Below the pieces are notes generated by a model. That model had not been told where the DNA came from. It saw only the letters and a program-made list of their open reading frames with translations, and searched no databases. From Candidatus Brachythrix odensensis (GTDB taxonomy: Bacteria; Chloroflexota; Anaerolineae; J036; Brachytrichaceae): a DNA stretch of 64,000 bases. Shown piece after piece: positions 28,001 to 38,537 of this stretch. How positions within the stretch are numbered: position 1 is the first letter of the stretch; each line of letters opens with the position of its first letter. The stretch is taken from NCBI GenBank assembly GCA_016714465.1, contig JADKDT010000008.1, forward strand, positions 1 through 64,000. Direction: 5' to 3'. The position numbers and the translations under genes are program-made.

Positions 28001-29053
28001 ACGGGAAACATCACAACGATGTCGCTGCGGACCGCGCTGAGCCACACCTGGATTGGGGACTTCAGGCTCTGGCTGGTCAATCCGGCCAGCCAATCCCTCG
28101 TCCTGATGAATCGACCAGGCGGCACTGGCGCGAGCGTAGGGAGCAGCGCGAACCTTGCGGAGACCTATCCGATCACGTTTACGGATGCTGGCGCACTGAG
28201 CGCGGAGTCAATGGGCACAGGTGTGTCGACGTCGCAGAACGTGTGCCAGCTAAATGGCGTGTGCTCGTTCGTGCCTAACCAGGATAGCGCCGTGAGCACC
28301 TTCACGAACTTCTCGGGCTTCGTCGGCCAAAGCGCATATGGCACCTGGCAGTTCTGCGCCAACGACAACGCGAGCTCTGACCTTGGCGCGATCTTCACTG
28401 TGACGCTGGATATTGCGTGTGTCGCGCCGCCGACCGCGACGCCAACGGCGACGGCGACTGTCACGGGCACGCCGCCAACCCCAACCGATACACCGACGCC
28501 AACGGCGACGGCGACCGCGACGGAGACGCCGACCGCCACGCCCACGAACACGCCGTCACCCACGCCGACATCAACGCCACTCCCGCTCTGCGTGCGCTAC
28601 AACGTCATGCTCGACGGCAGCCAGGAAACGCCGTCAAACACAAGCCTCGGCATGGGCATGGGCTATGTCGAAGTCGACACCGTCGCCAATTCGATGTACT
28701 ACAACGTCAGCTTTAGCGGCATGACCGGGACAGAAACAGCAGCCCACATCCACGGCTTCAGCGCGCGAGGCGTCAATTCATCCGTGATCTGGGGTCTGGC
28801 CACAGGCAGCCCGAAGACGGGCTCCGTAGCCTTCACCGAGCCGCAGGAAGCGAATCTGCTGTTGGGGCTGGCCTACTTCAACATCCACACCAATGCATTT
28901 CCGGGCGGCGAGATTCGCGGGCAGATCGACGGCCCGGGAAGCGCTTGTCTCGGCACGCCCACCCCGACCGCGACACCGACAGGCACCCCGACCGCGACGC
29001 CGACGAGCACCCCGTTGCCGGCCCGGGCCTGGTTCCCGATCGCGTTGCGGTGA
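25094..29053 (+). CDS. secreted paralogue with P-domain and CHRD domain, two frame breaks
   Basis: About 1320 codons. It starts at ATG 25094 (MKARTLGNA) with GGAG upstream. The frame breaks near 25120, where adding one base gives a signal peptide FLAASLLMGG like the paralogue's. It breaks again near 25649 (GGCGTACGAC), where two lost bases restore WGVYDKATG. Both indels together keep the total a multiple of three. The core matches the 22172 gene. C-terminal additions are a TPT linker (27800-27905), a proprotein-convertase P-domain (about 27910-28420; HTWIGDFRLWLVNP, GTWQFCANDN), a second linker, and a CHRD domain (about 28590-28935; AAHIHGF, AYFNIHTNAFPGGEIRGQ). It ends ARAWFPIALR. Likely an extracellular multidomain protein; no catalytic motif seen. 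Confidence 0.82.
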
Positions 29054-29054
29054 G

Positions 29055-29155
29055 GATCACGGAATACACGGATTTGACAGATTTCACGGAATAACTCGAA
29101 CCAGGCACGTTCGAGCACCTCCGTGGAATCCATTGAATCCGTGTAATCCGTGATC
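29055..29155. repeat. imperfect inverted repeat built of CACGGATT-like words
   Basis: Arms 29055-29090 and 29120-29155 pair imperfectly over 36 bp, and an inner hairpin CTCGAA/TTCGAG (29095-29115) sits in the loop. Each arm is made of short direct repeats. It fills the gap between the second secreted paralogue and the subtilase and probably ends transcription there. Confidence 0.7.
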
Positions 29156-29169
29156 TATGATGGGCGCGC

Positions 29170-32100
29170 ATGAGTTCGCCGTCATCGCTGGCACGCCTGG
29201 GTTGCGCTATCCTGATTGCGCTGACGCTCGCCCCGGCCGGCAGTGCCGGGGCAATCCCGGCCGCCCCCATCCTTGAACCGGGCGATTCGCGCGAAGCATC
29301 GCTGCCACCCGTGCGGCTGCGCGGTGGACGAACGTTGACCCTGCCATCTTTGCTCTTAGCCGATGCCATATCCGGCGAGACTGCCTATGCGAAAGAACAG
29401 CTCTGGGTAGTCCAGGCCGCCGGACGAATCGATGCCGCCTGGCGCGAGGCCCTGAGGTCCGCGGGCGCACAAATCATCGCCTACCTTCCCGAGAACGCCT
29501 ACGTGATCGCTATCGATTCTCCGGGCGCGGCCGCACTGGGGCGCCTGGCGCGCCAGCAGATGGGTCCGCATACGCTGACCGGCAGCATCGCAGCGTTGCC
29601 CCGTGAAGCCCGGGTCGAATCCGCAGTCGCACTGGCCATCGCCGGCGGGGCTGACTCGGTCGCGGTGACAGCCCAATTCCCGGACATTCCTTTGGGTCGT
29701 GACGCCGCGCTTACCTGGTTCAGCCGCATTAAGGATCTCGGCGGCACACCCCTGACAGGCGCCCAAGTCCTGGGCGGGTTCGTGTCATTTGCGTTCAGCG
29801 CGACTGCAGCGAGCCTCGGGCTAATTGCGCAGGATCCACTCCTGTTCAACCTCGAACCCTACGTCGCGCCCACCCGCACTGATGAACGCCAGGCCCAACT
29901 TCTGGCGGGTAATATCGCGGCAGGCGGAAACACCCCGAGCGGGCCGGGGTATCTCGATTGGCTGCTGTCAATGGGCTTCACAACCACGGCAAGCGCCTAT
30001 CCCGTCATCGACATCGTCGACGACGGCGTTGACCTGGGCGATCCGCAAAACGTGGCGGTCGCTGACTTGCATGAGCTGGGCGACCCGGCCCGCCTCGGAC
30101 GGATGACCTACGCCCGCAACTGCACCAGCGACGCCTCGGCGGCAAACACCAGCGGACACGGAACCCTCAACGCCGGGATCGCGGTCGGCTAGTGCCCTGA
30201 CCTCGGCTGGCGCGGACAATGCCGGCTACAGCCTCGGGCTCGGAATCGCCCCCTTTGCCCGTTTTGGCGCGACCAAGATTATCCGCAATACCGGCGTCGC
30301 CGACCGGTCCGGTTGCGGCGGCACGGATGCGGCCATCGTCGCCGGGGCGCATGCGCTCGGGGCGCAGATTACCTTGAACAGTTGGGCGGCTGGAAACGGC
30401 GGCGCCTACACCGCCCAGTCGCAAGCCTACGACGCGCTGACCCGCGACGCGGACCCGAACACGCCGGGCGACCAGCCCATGTTGCATATCTTTGCCGCGG
30501 GCAACTCGGCCCCTGGCCTGCCTTCCAGTGTGGCCGCGCCCGGCACCGCCAAGAATGTAGTTTCAGTCGGCGCCACAGAAAACGCCCGTGACCCGAACGT
30601 CGTGGACGGCTGCAACGTCTCGGCCGGTGACAGCGCCAACGACATCGCGACCTTTTCGGCCCGCGGCTATACCGCCGACGGGCGGGCCAAGCCCGATCTC
30701 GTCGCGCCTGGCACCCACGTTCAGGGACCCGTAGCATCAGGTTCAGGGTTCACTGGCGCGGGGGTGTGCGGGGCGCGTTTCAACAATGGGTCGCCGCCAG
30801 CCGATGATGCCTACTACCCGCCGGGACAAAGCCGCTACACCTGGTCGTCAGGCAGCAGCCACGCCGCGCCCGCCATCGCCGGCGCCGCCGCCCTCATCGC
30901 CGAACACTACTCGCGGACGGCCCAACTCGGGGCGTGGCCAAGCCCTGCCCTGGCCCGCGCAATTCTGATCAATAGCACCCGCTACCTGACAGGCGCCTCG
31001 GCCAACGATGACCTGCCCGGCGCGGGCCAGGGCTGGGGCGCGCCCAATCTGAGGCTGGCCTTCGACGATACATCGCGGGTCCGGATTGATCAAACCCATC
31101 GCTTTACGGCCAGCGGCCAGATGAACGCGCTGAACGGTTATGTTGCCGACCCAGGCCGGCCCGTGCGGGTCACTCTGGCCTGGACCGACGCGCCAGGTAA
31201 TCCGATCGGCGGCGCCTACGTCAACGATCTCGATCTCGAAGTTGCCGTTGGCGGCCAAACGTATCAAGGCAACTTCTTCTCGGGCGGCGCATCGGCGACC
31301 GGAGGCTCGCCAGACGCGATCAATTCCGTCGAGAGCGTGTTTTTGCCGGCCGGTTTGAGCGGCCCGCTCAGCATCCGCGTCATCGCCAGCAACATCGTCG
31401 GCGACGGTGTGCCTTCGGCGCCTGACAGCCTCGACCAGGATTACGCCCTGGTCGTCTACAACATCGATGACAGCTTCGGCGTGCTGGCGGTGTCAGTCAA
31501 AGATGTTGCAGGAGGCGCCGGCATCGCAGGCGCCTCGATCAACCTGTTCGACACAGCCGGTTCGCCTGTGAACCCCGGCGCCACCGGGCCATTCGGCGAA
31601 GCTTCGCTTTTCGCATCGGCCGGCGCATATACCGTTGCCGTATCGGCGCCCGGTTACGTCTCCAAGACTGTTACCGATGTCGCCATCGCGCCAAACCTCA
31701 CCACGACGCTGGGCGTGTCACTGACGACGTTGCCGCGCGCGACGCTCTCCGGCTTCACCCGGGACGGCGCGCACGGCTATCCGCTACAGGCATCCGTCAC
31801 CGCGGTCTCCGCCGATGTGACCCGAACCACATGGTCCGACGCCGCGACCGGCTTCTACAGCCTGACCTTGCCCAACGGGCCCGATGTGAGGGTCACGGCT
31901 GTCGCCGGCTTGCCGGGCTATCAGCCGGCGGCCGCGACGGTTGATCTCACGGCCTCGAGCACCCGCGACCTCGTCCTAGCGCCCAACGTCGATTGCGCAC
32001 CAGCGGGATACGTGGCGAACTTCTATGGGGTGTTCGAGACCTTCAGCGCCACGACCACCCCGAGCGGCTGGACGGTGGTCGACACAAGTGGCGGCGGGGC

Positions 32101-34396
32101 ATGGGTGTTTAGCGACCCGGGCGGGCGCTCGAACCTCACCGGCGGCACGGGCGGCATGGCCAGTGTCGACAGCGACACCTATGGGAACGGCAAGACTCAG
32201 GACACCGAGCTCCGCACACCGGCGCTGAACTTCTCAACGGAACCAGAAGTATTTCTCCGCTTCCGGACGGACTTCCGCTGGTATGAAACAGCCCCGAATG
32301 AGATCGCCGACATCGACATCAGCCAGAACGGCGCGTCGGGACCCTGGGTGAACGTGTGGCGCCGCACCGAATCGTATCGCGGTCCGATTGAGGAGACGAT
32401 CGATGTCTCCGCCGTTGCCGGCGGCCGGTCAAACATCATGGCCCGCTTCCGCTACTACAACGCCTCGTTTGACTGGTGGTGGCAGGTGGACGATGTGCGC
32501 TTTGGGCACACGGATTGCGCCGCCGTCAACGGCGGGATCGTCACAGGACGCGTCGTCGGCGCCGGAGATGGCGCGCTGATCAATGGCGCGGCGCTGAGCC
32601 CCTCGATCGGCATCAGCGTCACTAGCGGCGCGGGTCTGCCGCCGGGTCAATATGCGGTGTTTCTGCCGAGCGGCACGCACACGCTCACCGCCATCGGACC
32701 CGGGGCCGTGGGACGCGCGAGCGCCGTCATTGTCGTCACCAGCGGCAGCGTGGTCACGCGCGATTTCGTGCTGCCCGCGCCCGGTCTCGCAATCACGCCG
32801 GATCGGTATGAGATCACGCTCACGCAGGGCAACAGCACAACAGCCAGCCTGTGGGTCACCAATACCGGGCCGTTGACGCTCACCTGGCAAGCCTATGAGT
32901 CAAGCGTGGGCCAATCAGCCTTTGATCCGCTGTACCGCAACAGCGACATTCCCGCGCCCGCGTTTGGCGGCCCGGACGCAGGCGGCTACTACTGGACCTC
33001 GTCGGATGAACCAGGCGGTCCCACCTTTGCCTGGGTGGATACCTCAAGCGGTCAGTCCTTCACTCTCGGCGACGACACCGAAGCGAATATCAGCCTGCCC
33101 TTCCCGATCGGGTTCTATACGCTGACAACACAAAGCCTCCGAATCGGCAACAATGGCGCGCTTCTGGTCGGCGCAACCGCCGGCGATGTCGACTTTCAGA
33201 ACCTCGATCTGGCCAACGCGCCAGCCTTCTTTGTCTCGCCGTTCTGGGACGATCTGGACGCCGGCGGGACGGTGCGATGGATGACGATCGGCGCCGCGCC
33301 GAATCGCGCCGCCGTTATCGAATGGCGCGATATACCGCGCTATACCACTGCCGGGCCGATTGGGGCGGCGACGTTTCAAGTCCTGCTCTTCGAAGACGGT
33401 GGCGTCGTGTTCCAATATGCCGACGTCTCGTTTGGCATCGGCGCCTACGATGACGGGGCCAGCGCCAGCGTCGGGATTCGGGGCTTGAGCCCCGCGCAGA
33501 GCCTGCAATTCTCAAGAGACAGTGCCAGCCTCGGTCCCAACCTTGCCATCCGCTTCAGTCGGGGAGGCCGGCCTGATCTCGCGCCGTGGCTGACAACGCA
33601 ACCGCTTTCGAGCACCGGGCAGATGGGAGGGGCTGTCATCAGCTTGACTTTTGATGCCGGCCAGATCACCCAGCCTGGCATCTACACGGCCACCTTGACG
33701 GTCGATAGCAACGCACCGTCACCGCAGCGCGAAGCGGCGTTAACGATGACAGTCCTGCCGTTGGCCACCCAGGGACTGCTCCGCATCGCCGCTCAAACGC
33801 TCGGCGCCTGCGACAATCAACCAGCCCCCCTGGGCGGCGCGCAGATCGAGATTGCCGGCCCGGCGCCTTTCAGCGCCAGTCTGCGGGCTGACGACGCCGG
33901 CGCGGCTGCGCGCTGGCTGACGGCCGGGGTCTACTCGGTCACGGTGATGGCGCCAGGCGCGCTATCCGCGACCATGGTCGCGACAGTTACCGCCGCGAAT
34001 GCGGTCACCGCGCAGGTTGGCTTGCGCGCGGCCCTGCCCTGCGCAGCGCTGGCGCCCGCCACCCTGCAGATCACGACAACCCTGAACGTCGTCACCACCA
34101 CCGCCCGCCTGACCAATACCGGAGCGAGCGCCCTCACCTGGACGCTCGTGGAAGGATCAAGCCCGTTGTGCAGCGCCAGCATCCCCTGGCTCAGCGCGCC
34201 GCCCACCGGCACCCTGGCCGCCGGCGCCAGCGCCGGGCAGGCCATCGTCGTCGATGGCCGAGGCCTGCTCCGCGGGCGCTACGACGCCTGGCTGTGCGCG
34301 CTGACCAATGACGCGCTGCATCCCAACCTGCCCATCGCGATTACGGTCTGGAGCGACGCGCAGAGCCGCTATCTGCCCGTCGTCCGGCGACCGTGA
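29170..34396 (+). CDS. secreted subtilisin-like serine protease (S8), one frameshift
   Basis: About 1741 residues. Signal peptide LGCAILIALTLAPAGSAGA. The catalytic triad is complete across a frame break: Asp in VIDIVDDGVD (about 281), His in SGHGTLNAGI (about 328), the oxyanion Asn in FAAGNSAPG, and Ser in SSGSSHAAPAIAG (about 561). The frame stops at 30192; removing one T at about 30190 lets GGCSALTSAGADNAGYS continue. The total span is one base over a multiple of three, which fits. Then a KP-43-type jelly-roll domain, two carboxypeptidase-regulatory-like domains, a MAM-like beta domain (about 32000-32500), and further beta domains with BACON-like NTGPLTLTW. It ends SRYLPVVRRP, a variant of the recurrent C-terminal motif. 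Confidence 0.9.
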
Positions 34397-34424
34397 ATGC
34401 AGCAGCTCGTTGCGGCCTGGGCAC

Positions 34425-34510
34425 GGGATCTATCCGCAGATTACGCAGATTTCCGCCGATTCTTGGAAAAGAGAATCGGCGGAAATCTGCGTAATCTGCG
34501 GATAGATCCC
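34425..34510. repeat. 38-bp perfect inverted repeat (CGCAGATTACGCAGATT type)
   Basis: Arms 34425-34462 and 34473-34510 are perfect reverse complements with a 10-nt loop. Each arm carries the direct words CGCAGATTA and CGCAGATTT. It lies just after the subtilase stop and can act as its terminator. The 318-bp gap 34397-34714 holds only this element, the related one at 34579-34648, a small CCCGAGT/ACTCGGG hairpin near 34655-34669, and the next promoter. Confidence 0.9.
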
Positions 34511-34578
34511 CGAGTAACCACGGCCGAACTCGTCGCCGTGAGCGACGCCGCGCTCTGCGCTGGCGCGGGCCTTTTTCG

Positions 34579-34648
34579 TCCGCAGATTAACGCAGATTTC
34601 CCCAGATTCTTCCTAACCAGAATCTGCGTTAATCTGCGTTAATCGGAC
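34579..34648. repeat. second CGCAGATTAACGCAGATT inverted repeat
   Basis: Left part 34579-34597 pairs with the TTAATCTGCGTTAATC words at 34621-34648, with one extra word copy on the right. It is the same repeat family as 34425-34510 but with TTAA in place of TTA. Both copies are followed by the same AGATCCCCGAGTA word, so the two look like a duplicated block. Confidence 0.75.
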
Positions 34649-34699
34649 AGATCCCCGAGTAGACTCGGGTGAGCCCGCCGCTACAGATGACGGCAGGCA

Positions 34700-34705
34700 T
34701 ACAAT
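34700..34705 (+). promoter_or_regulatory. -10 element upstream of menC-like gene
   Basis: TACAAT ends 9 bp before the ATG at 34715, with no ribosome-binding site. Same near-leaderless layout as at 9965, 17786 and 20462. Confidence 0.5.
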
Positions 34706-34714
34706 CGTTCTTTC

Positions 34715-35842
34715 ATGAAACTCGAGCAAATCGACCTGTATCAGATCCGGATGCCGCTGATCGCGCCGTTTGAGACAAGCTTCGGCAGCAAGAGCCAACG
34801 CGACATCATCCTCGTCCGCGCAGTCGGTGATGGCATCGTCGGCTGGGGCGAGTACGCGGCGGACGGGCCAGGCTACTCATACGAGACCACCCAGACCGGA
34901 TGGCACATCCTGTCCGACTATCTGATCCCGCTCGCCTTTCAGGCCCCCTTTGGCGACCCACGCGAATGCCCGGATCGATTCAAGCGCGTGCGCGGGCACA
35001 ACTTCGCCAAATCCGGGCTGGAGGGCGCGATCTGGGACCTCTTCGCCCAGCAGGCTGGCCTTAGCCTGGGCCAGTACATCGACGCAGGCCGCAAGATCGT
35101 GCGCGATCGGGTCGTCGTTGGGGTCAGCATCGGCATTCAGCCCTCGCCCGAGGCGCTGGTCGAGAAGATCCGCGGATTTCTGCAATATGGCTATCTGCGG
35201 ATCAAGATGAAGATCAAGCCCGGGCGCGACATTGGCGACGCGCGGGCCGCCCGAGCGGCCTTCCCCGATCGCATGCTGATGGTCGACGCAAATTCGGCCT
35301 ACACGCTCAAGGATGCCCCTCTGTTCCAGCAGATGGACGCGCTCGGCTTGCTCATGATCGAGCAGCCCCTGGGCGACGACGACATCTACGAGCATCACAA
35401 ACTGCAGCGCTTGATCCAGACCCCGATCTGCCTGGATGAGAGCATTCACACTCCCGATCACGCCCGGATGGCGATCGAACTCGGGGCGTGCCGGATCATC
35501 AACATCAAGCAGGGGCGCGTCGGTGGATTGACCAAGGCGATCGAGATTCATGACCTGTGCCAGGCGGCCGGCATCCCGGTCTGGTGCGGCGGGATGCTTG
35601 AATCCGGCGTCGGCCGCGCGCTCAATCTGGCGCTTGCCTCACTCCCAAACTTCACGCTGCCCAGCGACCTGAGCGCCAGCAACCGCTACTACAACCCCGA
35701 TCTGATAGACCCGCCGTTCGATATCAACACCGACGGGACGATCAGCGTGCCGACCGGCCCCGGGATCGGGGTATCTCCGGTAGAGGATCGCCTGAAGTCG
35801 GTCACCATACGCCAGGCCAGCTATCGCCCGGGAGGCGCATGA
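34715..35842 (+). CDS. menC: o-succinylbenzoate synthase / N-acylamino acid racemase family enolase
   Basis: 375 residues. Enolase-superfamily enzyme. The N-terminal capping domain begins MKLEQIDLYQIRMPLIAPFETS. In the barrel, the Lys pair is in RIKMKIKPG, metal ligands are in MVDANSAY, IEQPLG and CLDESIH, and the opposite Lys is in NIKQGRVGG. These fit the MenC/NAAAR branch, whose members dehydrate SHCHC in menaquinone synthesis, racemise N-acyl amino acids, or both. No other men genes are in view, so racemase activity is equally possible. The stop overlaps the next ATG (35839-35842). Confidence 0.88.
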   Translation: MKLEQIDLYQIRMPLIAPFETSFGSKSQRDIILVRAVGDGIVGWGEYAADGPGYSYETTQTGWHILSDYLIPLAFQAPFGDPRECPDRFKRVRGHNFAKSGLEGAIWDLFAQQAGLSLGQYIDAGRKIVRDRVVVGVSIGIQPSPEALVEKIRGFLQYGYLRIKMKIKPGRDIGDARAARAAFPDRMLMVDANSAYTLKDAPLFQQMDALGLLMIEQPLGDDDIYEHHKLQRLIQTPICLDESIHTPDHARMAIELGACRIINIKQGRVGGLTKAIEIHDLCQAAGIPVWCGGMLESGVGRALNLALASLPNFTLPSDLSASNRYYNPDLIDPPFDINTDGTISVPTGPGIGVSPVEDRLKSVTIRQASYRPGGA

Positions 35843-36696
35843 ACTACGCAGACGCGCTCGCCCGCGCCCGGCAGGTGGTCGAGGCCGAGACCGAGGCCAT
35901 CAATCCGGTGTGCCGCACCCAGCTCCTGGTTCACCCCGCCCGCGCCGGGCAATCAATCGTTTTCTTTCACGGATTGACCTCCTGTCCGCGCCAATTTGAA
36001 CCCCTGGGGCAGATCCTTTTCGAGCGAGGCTGGAACGTCTACATCCCGCGGATGCCCTTTCACGGTTATGCGGACAAGATGACGGCGGACCTCGCCCGCC
36101 TGCGCAAGCGCGATCTGATCGCGTGGGCGGCCGATAGCGCCGAAATCGCAACAGGCCTGGGCGAAAGGGTAGTAGTGGCGGGGCTGTCGGTGGGCGGCGC
36201 ATGCGCGGCCTGGGTGGCCCAGAACGTGGCCGCCATCGATCGGGCGCTCGTCATTTCGCCGCTGTTGCGCACCCCGGCGGTGCCAACGCGCTTCACCCGG
36301 CCGGCGGCGGCGCTATTCAGCCTGCTGCCCAACCAGTGGCGCTGGTGGGACCCGGTCCGCAAGGACGCCCGCAGCGCGCCCGACTTCAGCTATCCACGTT
36401 TGGCCACCCGGGCAGTCGCAGCCGCACTCGGATTGTCCGTGAACGTCATGGATAGCGCGCACCAGCGCGCCGCCGCCGCGAAACGGATAACGCTGGTGCT
36501 GAACGAGAACGACAGGGTCGTCGACAACGCGGCCATCCGCGAACTGCATGACGCCTGGATCGAACATGGCACTGATACGCGCCTGCATGTGTTTGAGCGG
36601 GAGGCGGGCCTCACCCACGACCTCATCGGGGCCGAGCACCCGGAGCAGCACGTTGACGTGGTGTATCCGGTAATCCTCAGACTGATTGAAGGGTAG
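35839..36696 (+). CDS. alpha/beta hydrolase coupled to menC-like gene
   Basis: 285 residues, ATGA overlap with the menC-like gene, so co-translated. Oxyanion segment FFHGLTSCPRQFEPLG, nucleophile elbow GLSVGG with Ser, an acid in LVLNENDRVVDN, and a His in GLTHDLIG near the end. The overall form (YIPRMPFHGYADKMT) is that of carboxylesterase/monoglyceride lipase-like hydrolases rather than classic MenH. The coupling suggests it acts on a product or ester related to the MenC-family reaction, but this is inference. A terminator hairpin follows at once. Confidence 0.82.
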   Translation: MNYADALARARQVVEAETEAINPVCRTQLLVHPARAGQSIVFFHGLTSCPRQFEPLGQILFERGWNVYIPRMPFHGYADKMTADLARLRKRDLIAWAADSAEIATGLGERVVVAGLSVGGACAAWVAQNVAAIDRALVISPLLRTPAVPTRFTRPAAALFSLLPNQWRWWDPVRKDARSAPDFSYPRLATRAVAAALGLSVNVMDSAHQRAAAAKRITLVLNENDRVVDNAAIRELHDAWIEHGTDTRLHVFEREAGLTHDLIGAEHPEQHVDVVYPVILRLIEG

Positions 36697-36698
36697 TT

Positions 36699-36739
36699 CG
36701 GAAGCGCCGTCCCCCGCTTCGCAGGGGACGGCGCTTCCG
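36699..36739 (+). terminator. terminator after the hydrolase gene
   Basis: Perfect 16-bp stem (36699-36714 with 36724-36739; arm CGGAAGCGCCGTCCCC), starting 3 bp after the stop at 36696. It may serve both strands, since a minus-strand gene ends at 36760. Confidence 0.75.
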
Positions 36740-36759
36740 TGACTTACCTCGGCTGAAGG

Positions 36760-37756
36760 CTATGGCCAGGCTTGCGGGCCGCTCTGGCCGTAGTTGGCCC
36801 CGGTCATCACGAGGTCAAAGATATTGACCGCGCCATCGGCATTGACGTCGCTGTTGCCGCTGCCGCAGGCAGCGCCGGGTCCGCCGAAAGTACTGCCGAT
36901 GCAGCTCAGGTCAACGATGCTGATCGCCCCGCTGTTGTCGGCATCACCCCCCAGCAATGTCGGCGTCGTTTGGACATAGGTGCCGCCAGGGAAGACCGTG
37001 ATCACCTTCTGGCTCGGGAGATATAGATCATGGCTCGCGGTAAGGGTGTAAGTCGTTCCAGCCGCGATGACTGGCACGGACAGCGAGAACAGGCCCTGAT
37101 TTGGGTCAAACGGCCCCGCCACGCTGCCAAACCCGCCCGATACGTCCAACGCCGTGACCGTGCCGGCGGTCAGTTGGTGTTGCTATACACCGAGACATCC
37201 GTCAACGTCAGAGCGCCGCCGCCATGTTGGGAAATCGAGGAGCTGATGTAGCCTCTTGTCATCGTGAATCCCGCAAGTCTTACGGCCACATTTGTGGTCG
37301 AGATCACCCGTCCGCCACCCAGAGCATCGAGGGTGGTCGGGTTTCCGGCCGGGTTATACGTTGACCAAGCGGTGCTGGTGAAGCCTCCCATCAGCGAGAG
37401 TTTTTGGGTGATCAGCGCCACTTGGGTCGCGCCAGCCTGGGTCTGCCGCCATTGGTCTGTTTGTTTCGGCCGTCCACATGCGAACCATACTCGCCCGCGC
37501 CGATGCTGCCATCAACGGTGGCGGTGGTCTCGGGTGCAAGTGGGGTGACCGGACGACTGACTACACGCAAGGGCTCAGCCAGCCGTACCGCTGGCAGCCC
37601 CTGGTCAGTCGTCAGAAACACCGATGGCTGCGCAACGGCATCGATGGTCACGGCAGATGCAGCCTGGGTGACGGCGGGCTGGGCCGCCAAGGGCGCAACC
37701 GGCGACAGCGCCAAATACAGCGCTAGCGCAAAACGAGTATTGCGGTGAAACAGCAT
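36760..37756 (-). pseudogene. secreted beta-helix-like protein with C-terminal type I dockerin, broken frames
   Basis: It starts at the ATG at 37756 (AAAGAGG ribosome site upstream) with a signal peptide FALALYLALSPVAPLAAQ and the pattern TVDGSIGAGEYGSHVDG. The frame stops at 37412. A second frame (to 37170) carries beta-helix-like text (QKLSLMGGFTSTAWSTYNP, GGGALTLTDVSVYSNT). A third frame (37149 to 36760) has a small beta domain and then a dockerin. The dockerin has two Ca-binding loops, DADNSGAISIVDL and DVNADGAVNIFDL, separated by GSTFGGPG. The beta-helix part is far shorter than usual, so sequence may be lost by deletion or repeat collapse. The dockerin is intact, and three cohesin genes lie upstream on the same strand. 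Confidence 0.72.
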
Positions 37757-37939
37757 GGCTACCTCTTTAGGAATGCAGGTGGCCAGTCGCCGGCAATCCG
37801 ATTCAACGGTGCATCTTTGAAGTCCTGCGAGGCTCAGTGCGCAGGCGCCGGGCAAAAAAAACTTTCGAAGCATTATCATCAATCCAAGCAAACGCGCAAG
37901 GGTCCGGGAGCCCAATCCCATGACCGCTGCAAAGCCAAT

Positions 37940-37986
37940 TTCCGAGACGATGTCCCCCGGCTAAACCGGGGGACATCGTCTCGGAA
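37940..37986 (-). terminator. terminator after the cohesin gene cluster
   Basis: Perfect 21-bp stem (37940-37960 with 37966-37986; arm TTCCGAGACGATGTCCCCCGG) with loop CTAAA, 20 bp past the stop of the membrane protein gene. It separates the cohesin cluster from the dockerin gene. Confidence 0.85.
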
Positions 37987-38006
37987 AACCGGTTCTGAAA
38001 GGAGGA

Positions 38007-38537
38007 CTAAGGCGTTGCGGTCGCCGATTTCACGACGCTCCGCCGCCCGATGAGCCCGCCGACCCAGCCCCCGATCTGCCCCAGCAGCGCGGCGAAAATA
38101 ACATAGGCGCCGATGTAGCTCACGTACTGCTGCTGGAAATACACAAGCCCGGGCGTGATACCGGCCTGGGCGATCGCGGTAGCCTGCCCCGCGCCCAGCG
38201 CCTCAAGCATTCGGGTTGCGATCGCGTCCGTCATCGTTGCGGCCTGGACGCCATAGAACACGGCATATGGCAGCGCCATGCCAAAGGCAGCCAACGTTCC
38301 GCCGCTCCGCCCTGCCCGTCCAGCGACCGGCGCATGCGCGACCGCCGCGGCGCGTCCTGACATGATGCCCCCCATCAGGGCCGTCGTCATCATGAGCACG
38401 CAGTTTGCTGCATGAAACTCAGCCGCGAGCAAGACAAAGAGCAGGCCGACGGCGAGGCCGATCAGGCCGGCCGCCCGTCCGCGGCGCTGGCCCGCCGCCA
38501 GCGCCGCAGCCTCGTTGGGATGACGTTGTTGTTTCAC
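38007..38537 (-). CDS. four-helix membrane protein in cohesin cluster
   Basis: 176 residues from a GTG at 38537 that overlaps the TGA of the stalked cohesin gene (GTGA). No family recognised. Hydrophobic segments are near residues 22-40, 45-60, 80-100 and 138-160, separated by short loops rich in Ala and Gly. It is the last gene before the terminator and is coupled to the surface protein upstream. That fits a role in export or anchoring of that protein, but nothing in the sequence proves it. There is no charged catalytic-looking motif in the membrane part. Confidence 0.6.
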   Translation of the reverse strand: MKQQRHPNEAAALAAGQRRGRAAGLIGLAVGLLFVLLAAEFHAANCVLMMTTALMGGIMSGRAAAVAHAPVAGRAGRSGGTLAAFGMALPYAVFYGVQAATMTDAIATRMLEALGAGQATAIAQAGITPGLVYFQQQYVSYIGAYVIFAALLGQIGGWVGGLIGRRSVVKSATATP

